From: Helicobacter_B zhangjianzhongii
Lineage (GTDB): Bacteria > Campylobacterota > Campylobacteria > Campylobacterales > Helicobacteraceae
DNA length: 64,000 nt
Reading direction: 5' to 3'
NCBI RefSeq assembly: GCF_030249855.1
Contig: NZ_JANURN010000003.1
Coordinates: forward strand, 204,227 to 268,226
Position numbers and translations under genes: made by a program. This document shows positions 8,976 to 17,367 of this stretch, one piece after another; position 1 is the first letter of the stretch, and each line of letters begins with the position of its first letter. A model generated the notes under the pieces. It did not search any database. It saw nothing but the letters and a program-made list of their open reading frames with translations, and was not told where the DNA came from.

Positions 8976-10856
8976 TTATTTGCTTTGTTGCAGCTGCAAA
9001 TTATACCCAAAACTCTTAAGATTATTTGCGTTTTTTGCCCATTGTTTATCGACAATCACCTGCAAACGCAAAAACACCCGCTCGCCCAAAATCCGCTCGA
9101 TACTCTCCCTAGCAGCCGCGCCTATACGCTTAATGGTGCTGCCATTTTGCCCGATGATAATGCGCTTTTGCGATGGCTTTAGGACATAGATATTGGCATA
9201 AATATGCACAATATGCATAGGGGCATTGGTGGTTGCAAAAGTGGATTCTAGGGTAGTGGTAGATTTTTGTGTGGATTGCCACGCCGACAAGTCGGCTCGC
9301 AATGACGATAAAAGGGCGTTGCCCCTAGAATCCACTTTTTTACTTTGCGGCTGGTTTTTATTTTCAGCAGATTTTTCACACTTGCCCAGATAATCTTCTT
9401 TAAGGATTCTAGGATTTCTAAAGAAACCTGCTTGCGTGCCCCCGCCTTGCACCGCTGTCGCTTGTTTTCTAAAGAAACATCGCCTAGCGGCGAGCGGTAT
9501 CCCTTGTTTTCTAAAGAAGCTTCGCTTTGCGGTGGGGCTTTTGGAGTTTTTTGGGGATTCTAGGGTAGGAGTTACCTTGTCGGTAATGACTACCCTAGAA
9601 TCCCCAAAATCTGCGGAATGCTTGCCCAAGACCAAATCCCTCGTGCGAGGCTTATAAAAAAACTCCGTTACAATCACATCACTCTCATAAGGGATCTCAT
9701 CGCTTAGATTCTCAAAGATACTTTGACGCACCATTTCTTTAGCGATTTCGCGCATTGTATGTGTCGTCATCTCATCTTCATCAAAAAGCGGCGGCGAGTC
9801 TGGCAGCAGCTTGGCTATGGATTCTAGCAGCTCGGTAATATTATGTGATTTTTTCACACTTATGGGGATAAGTGCGCTAAATTTATCGCTAAATTTTGCA
9901 TATTTTTCAAGCACGCCTAGGAGCTTTTTAGGCGGGAGCATATCGGTTTTGTTGATGACAAGGATATGTTTTTTATGTGAGTCATTAGCATAAAATAGCT
10001 CTAAAAACTCCTCATACTGCTTTGTATCATCAAAGACTGAAGCCATAAACACGCACACATCGCAATCGCGCATAGTCTTTAGCGCAGCCTCTAGCATAAA
10101 TTGATTTAAAAGCTTTTCGCGTTTGTGAAGTCCGGGCGTATCCACAAAGATCATCTGGCAAGCGGTGCGATCCTTTGTAGTATAGGGGACAATAAAGCGC
10201 ATAGTATTGCGCGTGGCATTTGCCTTGTGTGAGATCAGGGCTAAATGCTCGCCTACAAGCAAATTGAGCAAGCTGGATTTGCCGGTATTGGGGCGACCTA
10301 CAACTCCAACAAACCCCGCTTTTTGTGTTTTGGGCGTTAGGGGCGATTCAGCTTTGCTGGTGGATTCGGCTTTGCGCGATAAATCGGCGATTTCTGCGCG
10401 CGCGCTTCGGTTACATACGCCAAGTATGCGCCCTTGCACGCGCTTGAAAAGCCCCGATTTCTCATCGCAAATCCTAGAATCCTTTGCGGACTCGTTTAAA
10501 TTTTGAGCTTCAATCTTAGAATCGCTAGGGCTTGGTGCGGGCGTTGGCTTTGCCGCCTGCGGGTTGTTTAGATTTTGGGCATTTTGAGTAGAATCCATTT
10601 TTCTGCCGCCTGCGGCGTTTGTATCAAACACGCTTTCTGTGTTTTCATTCTGCGGCGTTTTGAGAATTTGAGTGTTTTTCCTAGAATCCTTTGTGTTTTG
10701 TTTAGATTTGTTGCTTTTTCTGTCATCGCGAGCCTTGCTCTGCAAGGCGTGGCGATCCATAGCCTTAAACCTAGAATCCACTTTTTGTTTGTGTAAAGCT
10801 TGGGTCGCTTCGCTCCCTCGCAATGACACTAAAATCGCTTTACTCCTAGAATCCAT
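8976..10856 (-). CDS. era: GTPase Era with repeat-encoded N-terminal extension and KH-domain insertion
   Basis: Era binds 16S rRNA and is needed for 30S maturation. Normal Era has about 300 residues; this frame has 626. All GTPase motifs are present: GRPNTGKS (187-194), DTPG (239-242), NKTD (302-305), and the KH-domain IIGQNGS (568-573). Two blocks are extra. Residues 1 to about 170 and about 402 to 546 are encoded by the dispersed repeats (SSLRADLSAWQST, LESTF, SFFRKQGIPLAARR, GLFKRVQGRILGVCNRS). The second lies between VIVTEFFYK and HIVHIYANIYV, in a loop of the KH domain. ATG 10856 has AAAAGGA upstream, so translation of the extension is plausible; an internal start cannot be excluded. There is no frameshift anywhere. 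Confidence 0.9.
   Translation of the reverse strand: MDSRSKAILVSLRGSEATQALHKQKVDSRFKAMDRHALQSKARDDRKSNKSKQNTKDSRKNTQILKTPQNENTESVFDTNAAGGRKMDSTQNAQNLNNPQAAKPTPAPSPSDSKIEAQNLNESAKDSRICDEKSGLFKRVQGRILGVCNRSARAEIADLSRKAESTSKAESPLTPKTQKAGFVGVVGRPNTGKSSLLNLLVGEHLALISHKANATRNTMRFIVPYTTKDRTACQMIFVDTPGLHKREKLLNQFMLEAALKTMRDCDVCVFMASVFDDTKQYEEFLELFYANDSHKKHILVINKTDMLPPKKLLGVLEKYAKFSDKFSALIPISVKKSHNITELLESIAKLLPDSPPLFDEDEMTTHTMREIAKEMVRQSIFENLSDEIPYESDVIVTEFFYKPRTRDLVLGKHSADFGDSRVVITDKVTPTLESPKNSKSPTAKRSFFRKQGIPLAARRCFFRKQATAVQGGGTQAGFFRNPRILKEDYLGKCEKSAENKNQPQSKKVDSRGNALLSSLRADLSAWQSTQKSTTTLESTFATTNAPMHIVHIYANIYVLKPSQKRIIIGQNGSTIKRIGAAARESIERILGERVFLRLQVIVDKQWAKNANNLKSFGYNLQLQQSK
9269..9306. repeat. 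Hairpin repeat (TTGCCAC/CTCGCAATGAC type) inside era
   Basis: A copy in reverse orientation, with GTGGATTGCCAC and TCGCAATGAC flanking a central perfect hairpin GCCGAC-AA-GTCGGC. In era it encodes part of SLRADLSAWQST. A CTAGAATCCACTTTT arm lies close by at about 9330. Confidence 0.9.
9549..9609. repeat. Long inverted repeat around TTACC...GGTAATGA core inside era
   Basis: Perfect 20-base arms (9549-9568 and 9590-9609, arm TTTTGGGGATTCTAGGGTAG) enclose a 21-base core containing GTTACC-TTGTC-GGTAATGA. The same core with quite different outer arms occurs at 14725-14772 and 26954-27041. It is translated in frame within the era KH-domain insertion. Confidence 0.9.
10409..10451. repeat. 43-base direct repeat, copy 1 (era N-terminal extension)
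   Basis: Starts CGGTTACATACGCC and ends GCGCTTGAAAA. It is identical over 43 bases to 23437-23479 in the GT-C gene, and both copies are read in the same frame, giving FKRVQGRILGVCNRS in both proteins. Confidence 0.9.
10723..10759. repeat. Hairpin repeat (TCATCGCGAG/TGGCGATCCA type), era N-terminus
   Basis: Conserved ends flank a perfect hairpin GCCTTGC-TCT-GCAAGGC, a stem sequence not shared with the other copies. It is translated in era as DRHALQSKARDD. Confidence 0.9.
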
Positions 10857-10989
10857 TTTTATTCCTTTTAGACTGCTTCCCTAGAATCCACTTTTTGATT
10901 ATGGATCGCCACGACTTCCTTACGGAAGTCTCGCGATGACAGATAGGGGGACTCATCATCTCACAAAGCCAAATCCCCACAACACTCTC
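10857..10989. repeat. Gap between hslU and era with a hairpin repeat
   Basis: The 133-base gap holds a CTAGAATCCACTTTT arm (about 10881) and a repeat at about 10902-10940 whose ends ATGGATCGCCAC and TCGCGATGAC flank the hairpin GACTTCC-TTAC-GGAAGTC. The era ribosome site (AAAAGGA) lies at the left edge, so the repeat would be in the intergenic transcript. Confidence 0.85.
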
Positions 10990-12327
10990 TCATAAAATAT
11001 ACCGCGACATATCAGCACTACTCACCACCAAGCCCAGCTTCTCCTCCACAAGCTCTTTGGTAATCGCCACCTTGCCCCCAGCATACTTCTGCGCATTAAA
11101 GCTAATCTCTTCTAGCACGCGCTCTATAATCGTATGTAGCCGCCTAGCACCAATGTCTTCTGTCTTTTGGTTTGCCATATAGGCAAAATGCGCTAACGCA
11201 CGCAAGGCTTCTTCCTCAAACACCAGCTCCACGCCATCTACACTAAGCAAATGTTGATATTGCGTGATGAGTGAGTTGCGCGTTTTGGTCAAGATCGCAT
11301 ACATCGCTTCTTCACTCAAGCTATCTAGCTCCACGCGGATAGGGAATCGCCCCTGTAATTCTGGGATAAGATCGCTAGGCTTGCTTAAATGAAACGCCCC
11401 TGCCGCGACAAAGAGTATATAGTCTGTGCGGAGCGTGCCGTATTTGGTGCTAATCGTGCTGCCCTCGATAATTGGCAGCAAATCGCGCTGCACGCCCTCT
11501 TTGCTAGGGTCTAGGCGAGAGTCTTTGGTGCTTGTGGCGATTTTGTCAATCTCATCGATAAACACCACCCCACTCTGCTCTGCTCTGCGCAAGCCATCTG
11601 CTTGGATTGCCTCCATATCAAGCACGCTATCACGCGCCTCTTGCACTAGGGCTAGCTTGGCTTCTTTGACACTTAGAGATTTTTTGACCTTCTCTTCGCG
11701 CTGTAAGACCTTGATGATAGATTCTTGCACCCTAGCAATATCTGGTGGCATACCATTATCTAGCGATTCTGCTTGCTTGTGGATCTCTACATCGATTTGT
11801 AAATGATCTACTTCGCCATTTCGCACCTTTTGGCGCATTTTTTCTAGGCTTTGCTCATAATCGCGCTTTTTCTCATCGCTCACGCCCTTTGGCAGAGCTG
11901 GGAGCAGCAGGCGGGCGATTTTATCGATGATATATGCTTGTATGGCTTCTTGGCTTTTTTGCTGGGATTCTTGCTGCACTAAGGCAATAGAGGCATTGAC
12001 TAGATCGCGTATCATCGACTCTACATCGCGCCCCACAAAGCCCACTTCTGTGTATTTGCTCGCTTCTACTTTGATAAAGGGCAGCCCCATAATTCTCGCC
12101 ATCCTACGCGCAATCTCGGTTTTGCCCACGCCTGTGGAGCCGATCATTAGGATATTTTTGGGTGTGATTTCTTCTTGCACTTCTTTGGGCAGCTGCATTC
12201 TGCGGTAGCGATTGCGCAGTGCCAAGGCTATGGCGCGCTTGGCGTCATCTTGCCCGATGATATATTCATCTAAAAACCCTACAATCTCCGCTGGGCTCAT
12301 CATTTCTTTGCTTTGTTTTAGCTCCAT
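10990..12327 (-). CDS. hslU: HslU, ATPase subunit of the HslUV protease
   Basis: A 445-residue AAA+ unfoldase with Walker A (GSTGVGKTEIARRMA), Walker B (VVFIDEIDKIA) and the C-terminal ADMSRYIL tail that docks into HslV. It forms hexamers that unfold cytosolic substrates for HslV. The length and the inserted I domain (about residues 110-230) are normal. The start codon overlaps the hslV stop, so the two subunits are coupled in translation. The next gene is era, as in H. pylori. Confidence 0.97.
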   Translation of the reverse strand: MELKQSKEMMSPAEIVGFLDEYIIGQDDAKRAIALALRNRYRRMQLPKEVQEEITPKNILMIGSTGVGKTEIARRMARIMGLPFIKVEASKYTEVGFVGRDVESMIRDLVNASIALVQQESQQKSQEAIQAYIIDKIARLLLPALPKGVSDEKKRDYEQSLEKMRQKVRNGEVDHLQIDVEIHKQAESLDNGMPPDIARVQESIIKVLQREEKVKKSLSVKEAKLALVQEARDSVLDMEAIQADGLRRAEQSGVVFIDEIDKIATSTKDSRLDPSKEGVQRDLLPIIEGSTISTKYGTLRTDYILFVAAGAFHLSKPSDLIPELQGRFPIRVELDSLSEEAMYAILTKTRNSLITQYQHLLSVDGVELVFEEEALRALAHFAYMANQKTEDIGARRLHTIIERVLEEISFNAQKYAGGKVAITKELVEEKLGLVVSSADMSRYIL

Positions 12328-12872
12328 TATGCAAGCTCCAAAATAGAAATATTTGTATTAGTATAGATACATAGCTCACCTGCTATATGCAACGACTGCG
12401 TAACAAGCTCCTTTGGCTCTATGCTAGCGTGCCGATCTAACGCCCTAGCCGCGCTTAGAGCGTAGTTCCCCCCGCTACCAATGGCAGCGATCTTGCCATC
12501 TTCTGGCTCTAGCACATCGCCTGTCCCACTTAGGATAAAGAGATTATCCCTATTTAGCACGATCATCATCGCTTCAAGCTTGCGCAAATACTTATCGCTA
12601 CGCCACTGCTTGGCAAACTCCACCACAGAGCGCATTAAATCCCCCTTCCTCCCCTCTAAAATCCGCTCAAACGACTCAAACAAGCTAAACGCATCTGCCG
12701 TGCTTCCTGCAAATCCGCTTAGAATCTGTCCGTTATAAAGCGTGCGGATTTTTTTGGCATTGCCCTTCATCACGCAATTACCAAAGCTCACCTGCCCATC
12801 GCCGCCGATGACTGCCACGCGCTTGCCCTGATACTCTCCGCAATACGCAAGTATCGTTGTCGCTTCAAACAT
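12327..12872 (-). CDS. hslV: HslV, peptidase subunit of the HslUV protease
   Basis: A 181-residue proteasome-like threonine peptidase. The start MFEATTILAY matches the epsilonproteobacterial form, in which removal of a four-residue leader exposes the catalytic threonine. Later motifs GDGQVSFGNCVMKGNAKKIR and GSGGNYALSAARAL are conserved. HslV forms a double hexamer in the cytosol capped by HslU. It is the first gene of the minus-strand series and probably carries its promoter in the 12873-13140 gap. Confidence 0.97.
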   Translation of the reverse strand: MFEATTILAYCGEYQGKRVAVIGGDGQVSFGNCVMKGNAKKIRTLYNGQILSGFAGSTADAFSLFESFERILEGRKGDLMRSVVEFAKQWRSDKYLRKLEAMMIVLNRDNLFILSGTGDVLEPEDGKIAAIGSGGNYALSAARALDRHASIEPKELVTQSLHIAGELCIYTNTNISILELA

Positions 12873-13073
12873 TACTTATCCTTGATTCTATGTGCTTATA
12901 AGCCAACCAAATGTCTCTAAATAGCCCAAAGCCCTTAAACAAAGCCCGAGATTGTAGCATAAAAAGCCCATAGATTCTAGCGCGGATCTAGCACCAAAGC
13001 ACCAAAGCCTAGAATCCACAAACACAATGCGTTTATAAAAGTAACATTCACCCAAGAAATGCGAAAAATTACT

Positions 13074-13090
13074 AAACACATATTGTGTTT
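13074..13090 (+). promoter_or_regulatory. Inverted repeat upstream of metY, candidate operator
   Basis: AAACACA-TAT-TGTGTTT has perfect 7-base arms and lies about 50 bases before the metY start. The divergent gap 12873-13140 otherwise shows only a repeat fragment (TAGAATCCAC at about 13010). The regulator is unknown. Confidence 0.35.
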
Positions 13091-13140
13091 TATAGAAAAT
13101 TTGCTTATAGTGGCTGCGTATATCACCCAAAGGAGTCCAA

Positions 13141-14415
13141 ATGCTAGAATCCACTTTCCACCCAAGCACGCTAGCCCTGCACGCAGGCTATGGGTATGAT
13201 TCCCAGCGCACTTTAAGCGTGCCGATTTATCAAAGCAGCTCCTTTCGCTTTGATTCAAGCGACCAAGCCGGCAGACGATTTGCCCTAGAGGAGCTAGGCA
13301 ATATCTACTCGCGCCTAAGCAACCCCACCACCGATGTCCTAGCCAATCGCCTAGCCCAAGTCGATGGCGGAGGGTTTGGTGTCGTTACTGCGAGTGGGGC
13401 TAGCGCGCTGTTTTATGCCTTTGTCAATCTCGCCCAAGCAGGCGATAATATCCTCTATGCCAATAAAATCTATGGCGGCACACAGACGCTTCTAGTGCAT
13501 ACACTCAAGCGATTTGGCATAGAGGCTCGCTGCTTTGATGTCGATGATCTAAGCACGCTAGAGCCACTTATCGATAATAACACTAAGGCGATTTTCTTTG
13601 AGTCGTTGTCCAATCCGCAGATTTCTATCCCAGATATTTGCGCTATCACCGAGCTTGCCAAGCGACACAAGCTTGCTACCATCTGTGATAACACCATAGC
13701 ACCGATGATTTTCCGCCCCTTTGACTTTGGGATAGATATTGCCGTGTATAGCTGCACCAAGTATATCAACGGGCACGGCAGCGGACTAGGAGGAGCGATC
13801 ATTGAAAGAAATGGGCTAAATGAGCTGCTAATAGATAATCCCAGATATAGTGTCTTTAACACCCCTGATCCAAGCTACCACGGCTTAGTCTATGCGAGCC
13901 TGCCTTATCCTATCTATGGTATGCGGCTTATCCTAGAGTGGCTACGCAATATCGGGGCTAGTCTATCGCCGCATAATGCGTGGATCCACCTGCAAGGCTT
14001 AGAGACTTTGGAGCTGCGATTGCAAAAGCACAGCCAAAACGCCCTAGAAATCGCTACATTCCTAGAATCTCACCCCAAAGTCAAGCAAGTAGAATACCCT
14101 GCCCTAGAGTCTAGCCCCTACTATGGGCGATTCAAGCAGTATTTCACAAGCGGCTATGCGAGTGGGCTTTTTAGCTTTGAGCTAGAGAGCTATGAGAAGG
14201 CGAAGGCATTGTGCGATAGGCTAAAGCTCTTTTGTATCACGGCAAATATCGGCGACTCTAAATCGCTTGTGATCCACCCAGCTTCCACCACACACTCCCA
14301 GCTCTCCCAGAGCGAGCTACTATCAGCGGGGATCTCGCCTGCGTGTGTGCGTGTGTCGGTGGGGTTAGAATCTAGCGCGGATCTAATCAATGACCTAGCG
14401 CAGGCTTTGGAGTAG
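13141..14415 (+). CDS. O-acetylhomoserine sulfhydrylase (MetY-like PLP enzyme)
   Basis: A 424-residue cystathionine gamma-synthase-family enzyme. It has SVPIYQSSSFRF at the N-terminus, the PLP lysine in YSCTKYINGHGSGLGGAI, and long C-terminal homology (SLVIHPASTTHSQLS). MetY-type enzymes make homocysteine from O-acetylhomoserine and sulfide in the cytoplasm. The metA gene 0.4 kb downstream would supply the acetylated substrate. AAAGGAG precedes ATG 13141. The first codons read MLESTF, because the start lies exactly on a CTAGAATCCACTTT repeat arm, so the N-terminal residues derive from the repeat. Confidence 0.9.
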   Translation: MLESTFHPSTLALHAGYGYDSQRTLSVPIYQSSSFRFDSSDQAGRRFALEELGNIYSRLSNPTTDVLANRLAQVDGGGFGVVTASGASALFYAFVNLAQAGDNILYANKIYGGTQTLLVHTLKRFGIEARCFDVDDLSTLEPLIDNNTKAIFFESLSNPQISIPDICAITELAKRHKLATICDNTIAPMIFRPFDFGIDIAVYSCTKYINGHGSGLGGAIIERNGLNELLIDNPRYSVFNTPDPSYHGLVYASLPYPIYGMRLILEWLRNIGASLSPHNAWIHLQGLETLELRLQKHSQNALEIATFLESHPKVKQVEYPALESSPYYGRFKQYFTSGYASGLFSFELESYEKAKALCDRLKLFCITANIGDSKSLVIHPASTTHSQLSQSELLSAGISPACVRVSVGLESSADLINDLAQALE

Positions 14416-14851
14416 CTTGGTTGGTGGATTCGGCTTTGCGCGATAAATCTTTGATTGCATCGCCGCGCTGCGTCGATAGACACCCAAGTCTTATCTCCTT
14501 GCGCGGCTCGCAAAGCAAAGATTTCTCATCGCAAATCCTAGAATCCTGTGCGGAGTTTTTTACATTTTCAGCTTCAAGGTTAGAATCCACTTTTTGCGTT
14601 TGTTGGGTGTTTAAAAGTGGATTCTAGGATTGCCAAAAATGCGTAAAATGTGTTTTTCAAACGCAACTAGGCGGCAGGATTTTGCGATGATTTTCTAAAG
14701 AAACTTCGTTTTGTGGGTTGTCAAGCGGTGGGCGAAGGGATTTACCTAAGCGGTAATGAGCAAGCCCACCGCGCAGACTCCCGCAAAAGCGCGCAAAAGC
14801 CGACGCCCAAACCAAGCAAAGCCAAATCCACCAATAACTAAGGAGCCAAAG
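14416..14851. repeat. Intergenic repeat cluster between metY and metA
   Basis: No gene is seen in 436 bases. The cluster includes a block related to the era and radical SAM repeats (GATTCGGCTTTGCGCGATAA at 14427, TTTCTCATCGCAAATCCTAG at 14520), TAGAATCCACTTTT arms at about 14581 and 14610, a TTTCTAAAGAAAC motif at 14692, and a TTACC...GGTAATGA element whose perfect outer arms GCGGTGGGC (14725-14733) and GCCCACCGC (14764-14772) are unlike those of its relatives. Confidence 0.85.
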
Positions 14852-15733
14852 ATGCCTATCATTATCCCCAAAACCATCCCCGCATTTAGCACCTTGCAGG
14901 AGCGGATTTTTGTAATGGACACAGAGCGTGCCACCACGCAAGACATACGCCCACTAGAGATTTTGCTCTGCAATCTTATGCCTACAAAAATCGAGACAGA
15001 AAATCAGCTCCTATCCCTCCTAGCAAACTCGCCTTTGCAAGTGCGTATCACACTACTTGCCACGCAGAGCTACATCGGCAAAAACACCCCCCAATCTCAC
15101 CTAGATAGATTCTACAAATACTTTAGCGAGATTGCACATAAACGCTTTGATGGCGCGATCATCACAGGTGCGCCTATCGAGCATTTGGCGTTTGAAGAAG
15201 TGCAGTATTGGGAGGAGCTTAGGGGGATTATGGACTTTTTGCGTGCTAATGTAACAAGCACGATGTATCTGTGCTGGGGGGCTATGGCTGGGCTATATCA
15301 CTTCCACAAGATTCAAAAGCACGCCCTATCTAGCAAGTGCTTTGGGATCTTTGCCCATAAGCAGTGCGCCACTTCGCCGCTGCTTATGGGGCTAGATGAT
15401 GAAGTGCTTATGCCTCACTCACGCCATAGCGGCATTGATGAAGGCGCAGTGGCTAGGGCAGATGATCTGTGTGTGCTTTTAGCAGGGGAGCAAAGCGGGG
15501 CTACAATGCTTAAAGATAGCAAAGATGTCTTTATCCTAGGGCACCCAGAATACGCCAAAGATACGCTAGATAAAGAATACAAGCGCGATCAAGCAAATGG
15601 GCTAAACACGCCAAAGCCCACAGGGTATTACGCGCCAAATGGGGAGATTATGTTTCAGTGGCGATCAAGTGCGAGCGTGATTTTTAGCAATTGGCTAAAT
15701 CTCGTCTATCAAGACACGCCATTTTTGCTTTAA
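14852..15733 (+). CDS. metA: Homoserine O-acyltransferase MetA
   Basis: The 293-residue enzyme has the MetA pattern PLEILLCNLMPTKIETENQ, the catalytic cysteine in MYLCWGAMAGLYHF and the His-Glu pair in ILGHPEYAKDTLDKEY. MetA activates homoserine with acetyl-CoA (or succinyl-CoA) in methionine synthesis. With metY next door, the acetyl form is more likely. ATG 14852 follows AGGAG; the frame is open for 32 codons further upstream but these run into repeats and are not needed. Confidence 0.95.
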   Translation: MPIIIPKTIPAFSTLQERIFVMDTERATTQDIRPLEILLCNLMPTKIETENQLLSLLANSPLQVRITLLATQSYIGKNTPQSHLDRFYKYFSEIAHKRFDGAIITGAPIEHLAFEEVQYWEELRGIMDFLRANVTSTMYLCWGAMAGLYHFHKIQKHALSSKCFGIFAHKQCATSPLLMGLDDEVLMPHSRHSGIDEGAVARADDLCVLLAGEQSGATMLKDSKDVFILGHPEYAKDTLDKEYKRDQANGLNTPKPTGYYAPNGEIMFQWRSSASVIFSNWLNLVYQDTPFLL

Positions 15734-15790
15734 TCTGCTACAATGCACGCTTTTATACCGCACTATCTTTACCACTTTTAAGGAAGCATT

Positions 15791-17367
15791 ATGACTGATC
15801 CTTGCTTTGCCATAGTCTTTGGGCTAGATGATAACTACGCCAAATACGCCAGCGTGAGTATGATGAGCATCATCTACTCTATCAACCCCACCGCCCAAAA
15901 TGCAGAAAAACTCATAGGGGGGGGCAGCTAGATCCTAGTGTAAATGCTGCGCCAGATTTTGGTGCGAGTCTAGAATCTTGCCTAGAATCCACACTAGATT
16001 CTAGGCAAGATTTTGCTTTAGATTCTAAGACAGGATCTAGCCCTAGCCCCTATCCCACCTGCCACGCCCCACTTATCCACCGCTTCATTCATCTTGCTCA
16101 TATCACGCCATTTTACGCAAGCCCAGAATTCTCGTTTGAAAACGCGGATTCTAAGAAAAACGCCAAAAAGGCAAACCCCCTAGAATCCACTTTTGAAAAA
16201 GTGGATTCTAGGGTAAATGTGGATTGCCACGATTTTGACAAGTCAAAATCTCGCAATGACGATAAAAACGCCGCTAGCAAAAAAGTGGATTCTAGCAGCA
16301 ACGCCCTTTCTCCGTCATTGCGAGCTTTGGCGCAAGACAAAGCGCGGCAATCCATAAACAAAACGCCCAAAGCAAGCAGAGATCTCCCCATCCACTTCCA
16401 CCTCCTAGCCGACTCCCTCTCTCCCTCCACCCTATCACACCTACGCACGCTAGAATCCCACCTAGACACCATCTACCCCACGCAAATCCATATCCACAGC
16501 CTTAATCAAGCCGAGTTCAAAGCCCTTAATCCGTGGGGCGAAGCGGGGGCAAATTGGTGCGCGTATTTCCGCTTGAAGCTTGGCAGCGTGCTACCACAAG
16601 AGCTTACAAAAGCTCTCTATCTTGATGTTGATACGCTGATTTTGCGCGATATACGAGAGCTTTTTGCCTATGATTTGGGGGAGTGTGCCATAGGTGCGGT
16701 GCGAAGCGGGCTAAGCGGAGATAGTATCAAGATCGTCCGTGAGCACAAAATACACGCGCAAAACTACTTCAACTCCGGTGTTTTACTCATCAATCTCCCC
16801 AAATGGCGCACCAAAGATCTAGCCCTTATACACACTAAGGAGTATGCGGAGTATGCGGAGTATGCGGATCAAGATTTTTTGAATCTCATTTTTAGAGACT
16901 CGGTGTGCTTTTTGCCCTATCACTACAACCTCCAATGGCTTGCACAAAGCAGGATCCACTTTGATAGCTCCCCGCCCCACACGGATACAAATGGCATCGC
17001 CTCGTATCCTAGTGCCATAGATTTTAGCGAGTTTGCTAGCGCGCTTATCAATCCCTCTATCGTGCATTTGCTTGGGGGCTATAAGCCTTGGGAGAAGTCA
17101 AACTTCCAAAGCAACCCCGCAAAGCCCCCTATCTTTGCGCAAAATCCCTACCACAAGCTCTGGTGGGCTATCGCTAGAGAAAGTCCCTTTGCTAGGCAAA
17201 TCCACCTAGCCTACTACAAACGCACCGCGCTTATCACTATAGCTGCTTATCTACGGGCTTACGCGCCTTGGGCGTATGCGGGCTTACGCCCGTTTGTGCG
17301 CGTGCTAAAGCTCCTAAAATCCGCCCTAAGCTCACCAAACCCACAAAGGACACACAATGCCAAATAG
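15791..17367 (+). CDS. Phase-variable GT8-family glycosyltransferase with repeat-encoded insertion (frame OFF)
   Basis: ATG 15791 (AAGGAAG upstream) encodes a GT8 N-terminus (FAIVFGLDDNYAKYASVSMM) that hits a G8 tract at residue 42 and then a stop at 15929. The rest is open in the next frame to 17367 and carries the GT8 core ANWCAYFRLKLGSVLP and the DxD motif LYLDVDTLILRD. Nine or six G would join them into about 525 residues. Residues about 43-198 are repeat-encoded (LESTF, VDCHDFDKSKSRND, SLRALAQDKARQS) and separate two normally adjacent strands. GT8 enzymes of Helicobacter add sugars to lipopolysaccharide. The stop overlaps the radical SAM start at 17357. Confidence 0.85.
15917..15924 (+). 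repeat. Poly-G tract (G8), phase-variation switch of the GT8 gene
   Basis: Eight G in coding sequence, after AAAAACTCATA. With eight the frame ends at TAG 15929. The same left flank, AAACTCATA, precedes the G9 tract at 18374 in the next gene. Confidence 0.95.
16180..16260. repeat. 81-base composite repeat, copy 1 (GT8 gene)
   Basis: It has two parts: a 32-base palindrome with arm CTAGAATCCACTTTT (16180-16211), then a hairpin repeat with ends GTGGATTGCCAC and TCGCAATGAC around GATTTTGAC-AA-GTCAAAATC. It differs from 18556-18636 only at the two loop bases of the first palindrome, and both copies are read in the same frame. Confidence 0.95.
16314..16354. repeat. Hairpin repeat in the GT8 gene
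   Basis: Ends TCATTGCGAG and GGCAATCCAT flank GCTTTG-GCGCAAGA-CAAAGC, a six-base perfect stem not used in other copies. It encodes SLRALAQDKARQS, just before the GT8 fold resumes. Confidence 0.85.

Noticed and set aside
9345..10884. Plus-strand open frames of 60-100 codons opposite era
   Set aside because: They are the reverse reading of the repeat blocks and of era. The repeats are open on both strands, they lack ribosome sites and their peptides recur at unrelated loci.
12888..13258. Two minus-strand frames of about 93 codons upstream of hslV
   Set aside because: They overlap the metY start and gap, have no ribosome site and no recognisable sequence; the gap more probably holds the divergent promoters.
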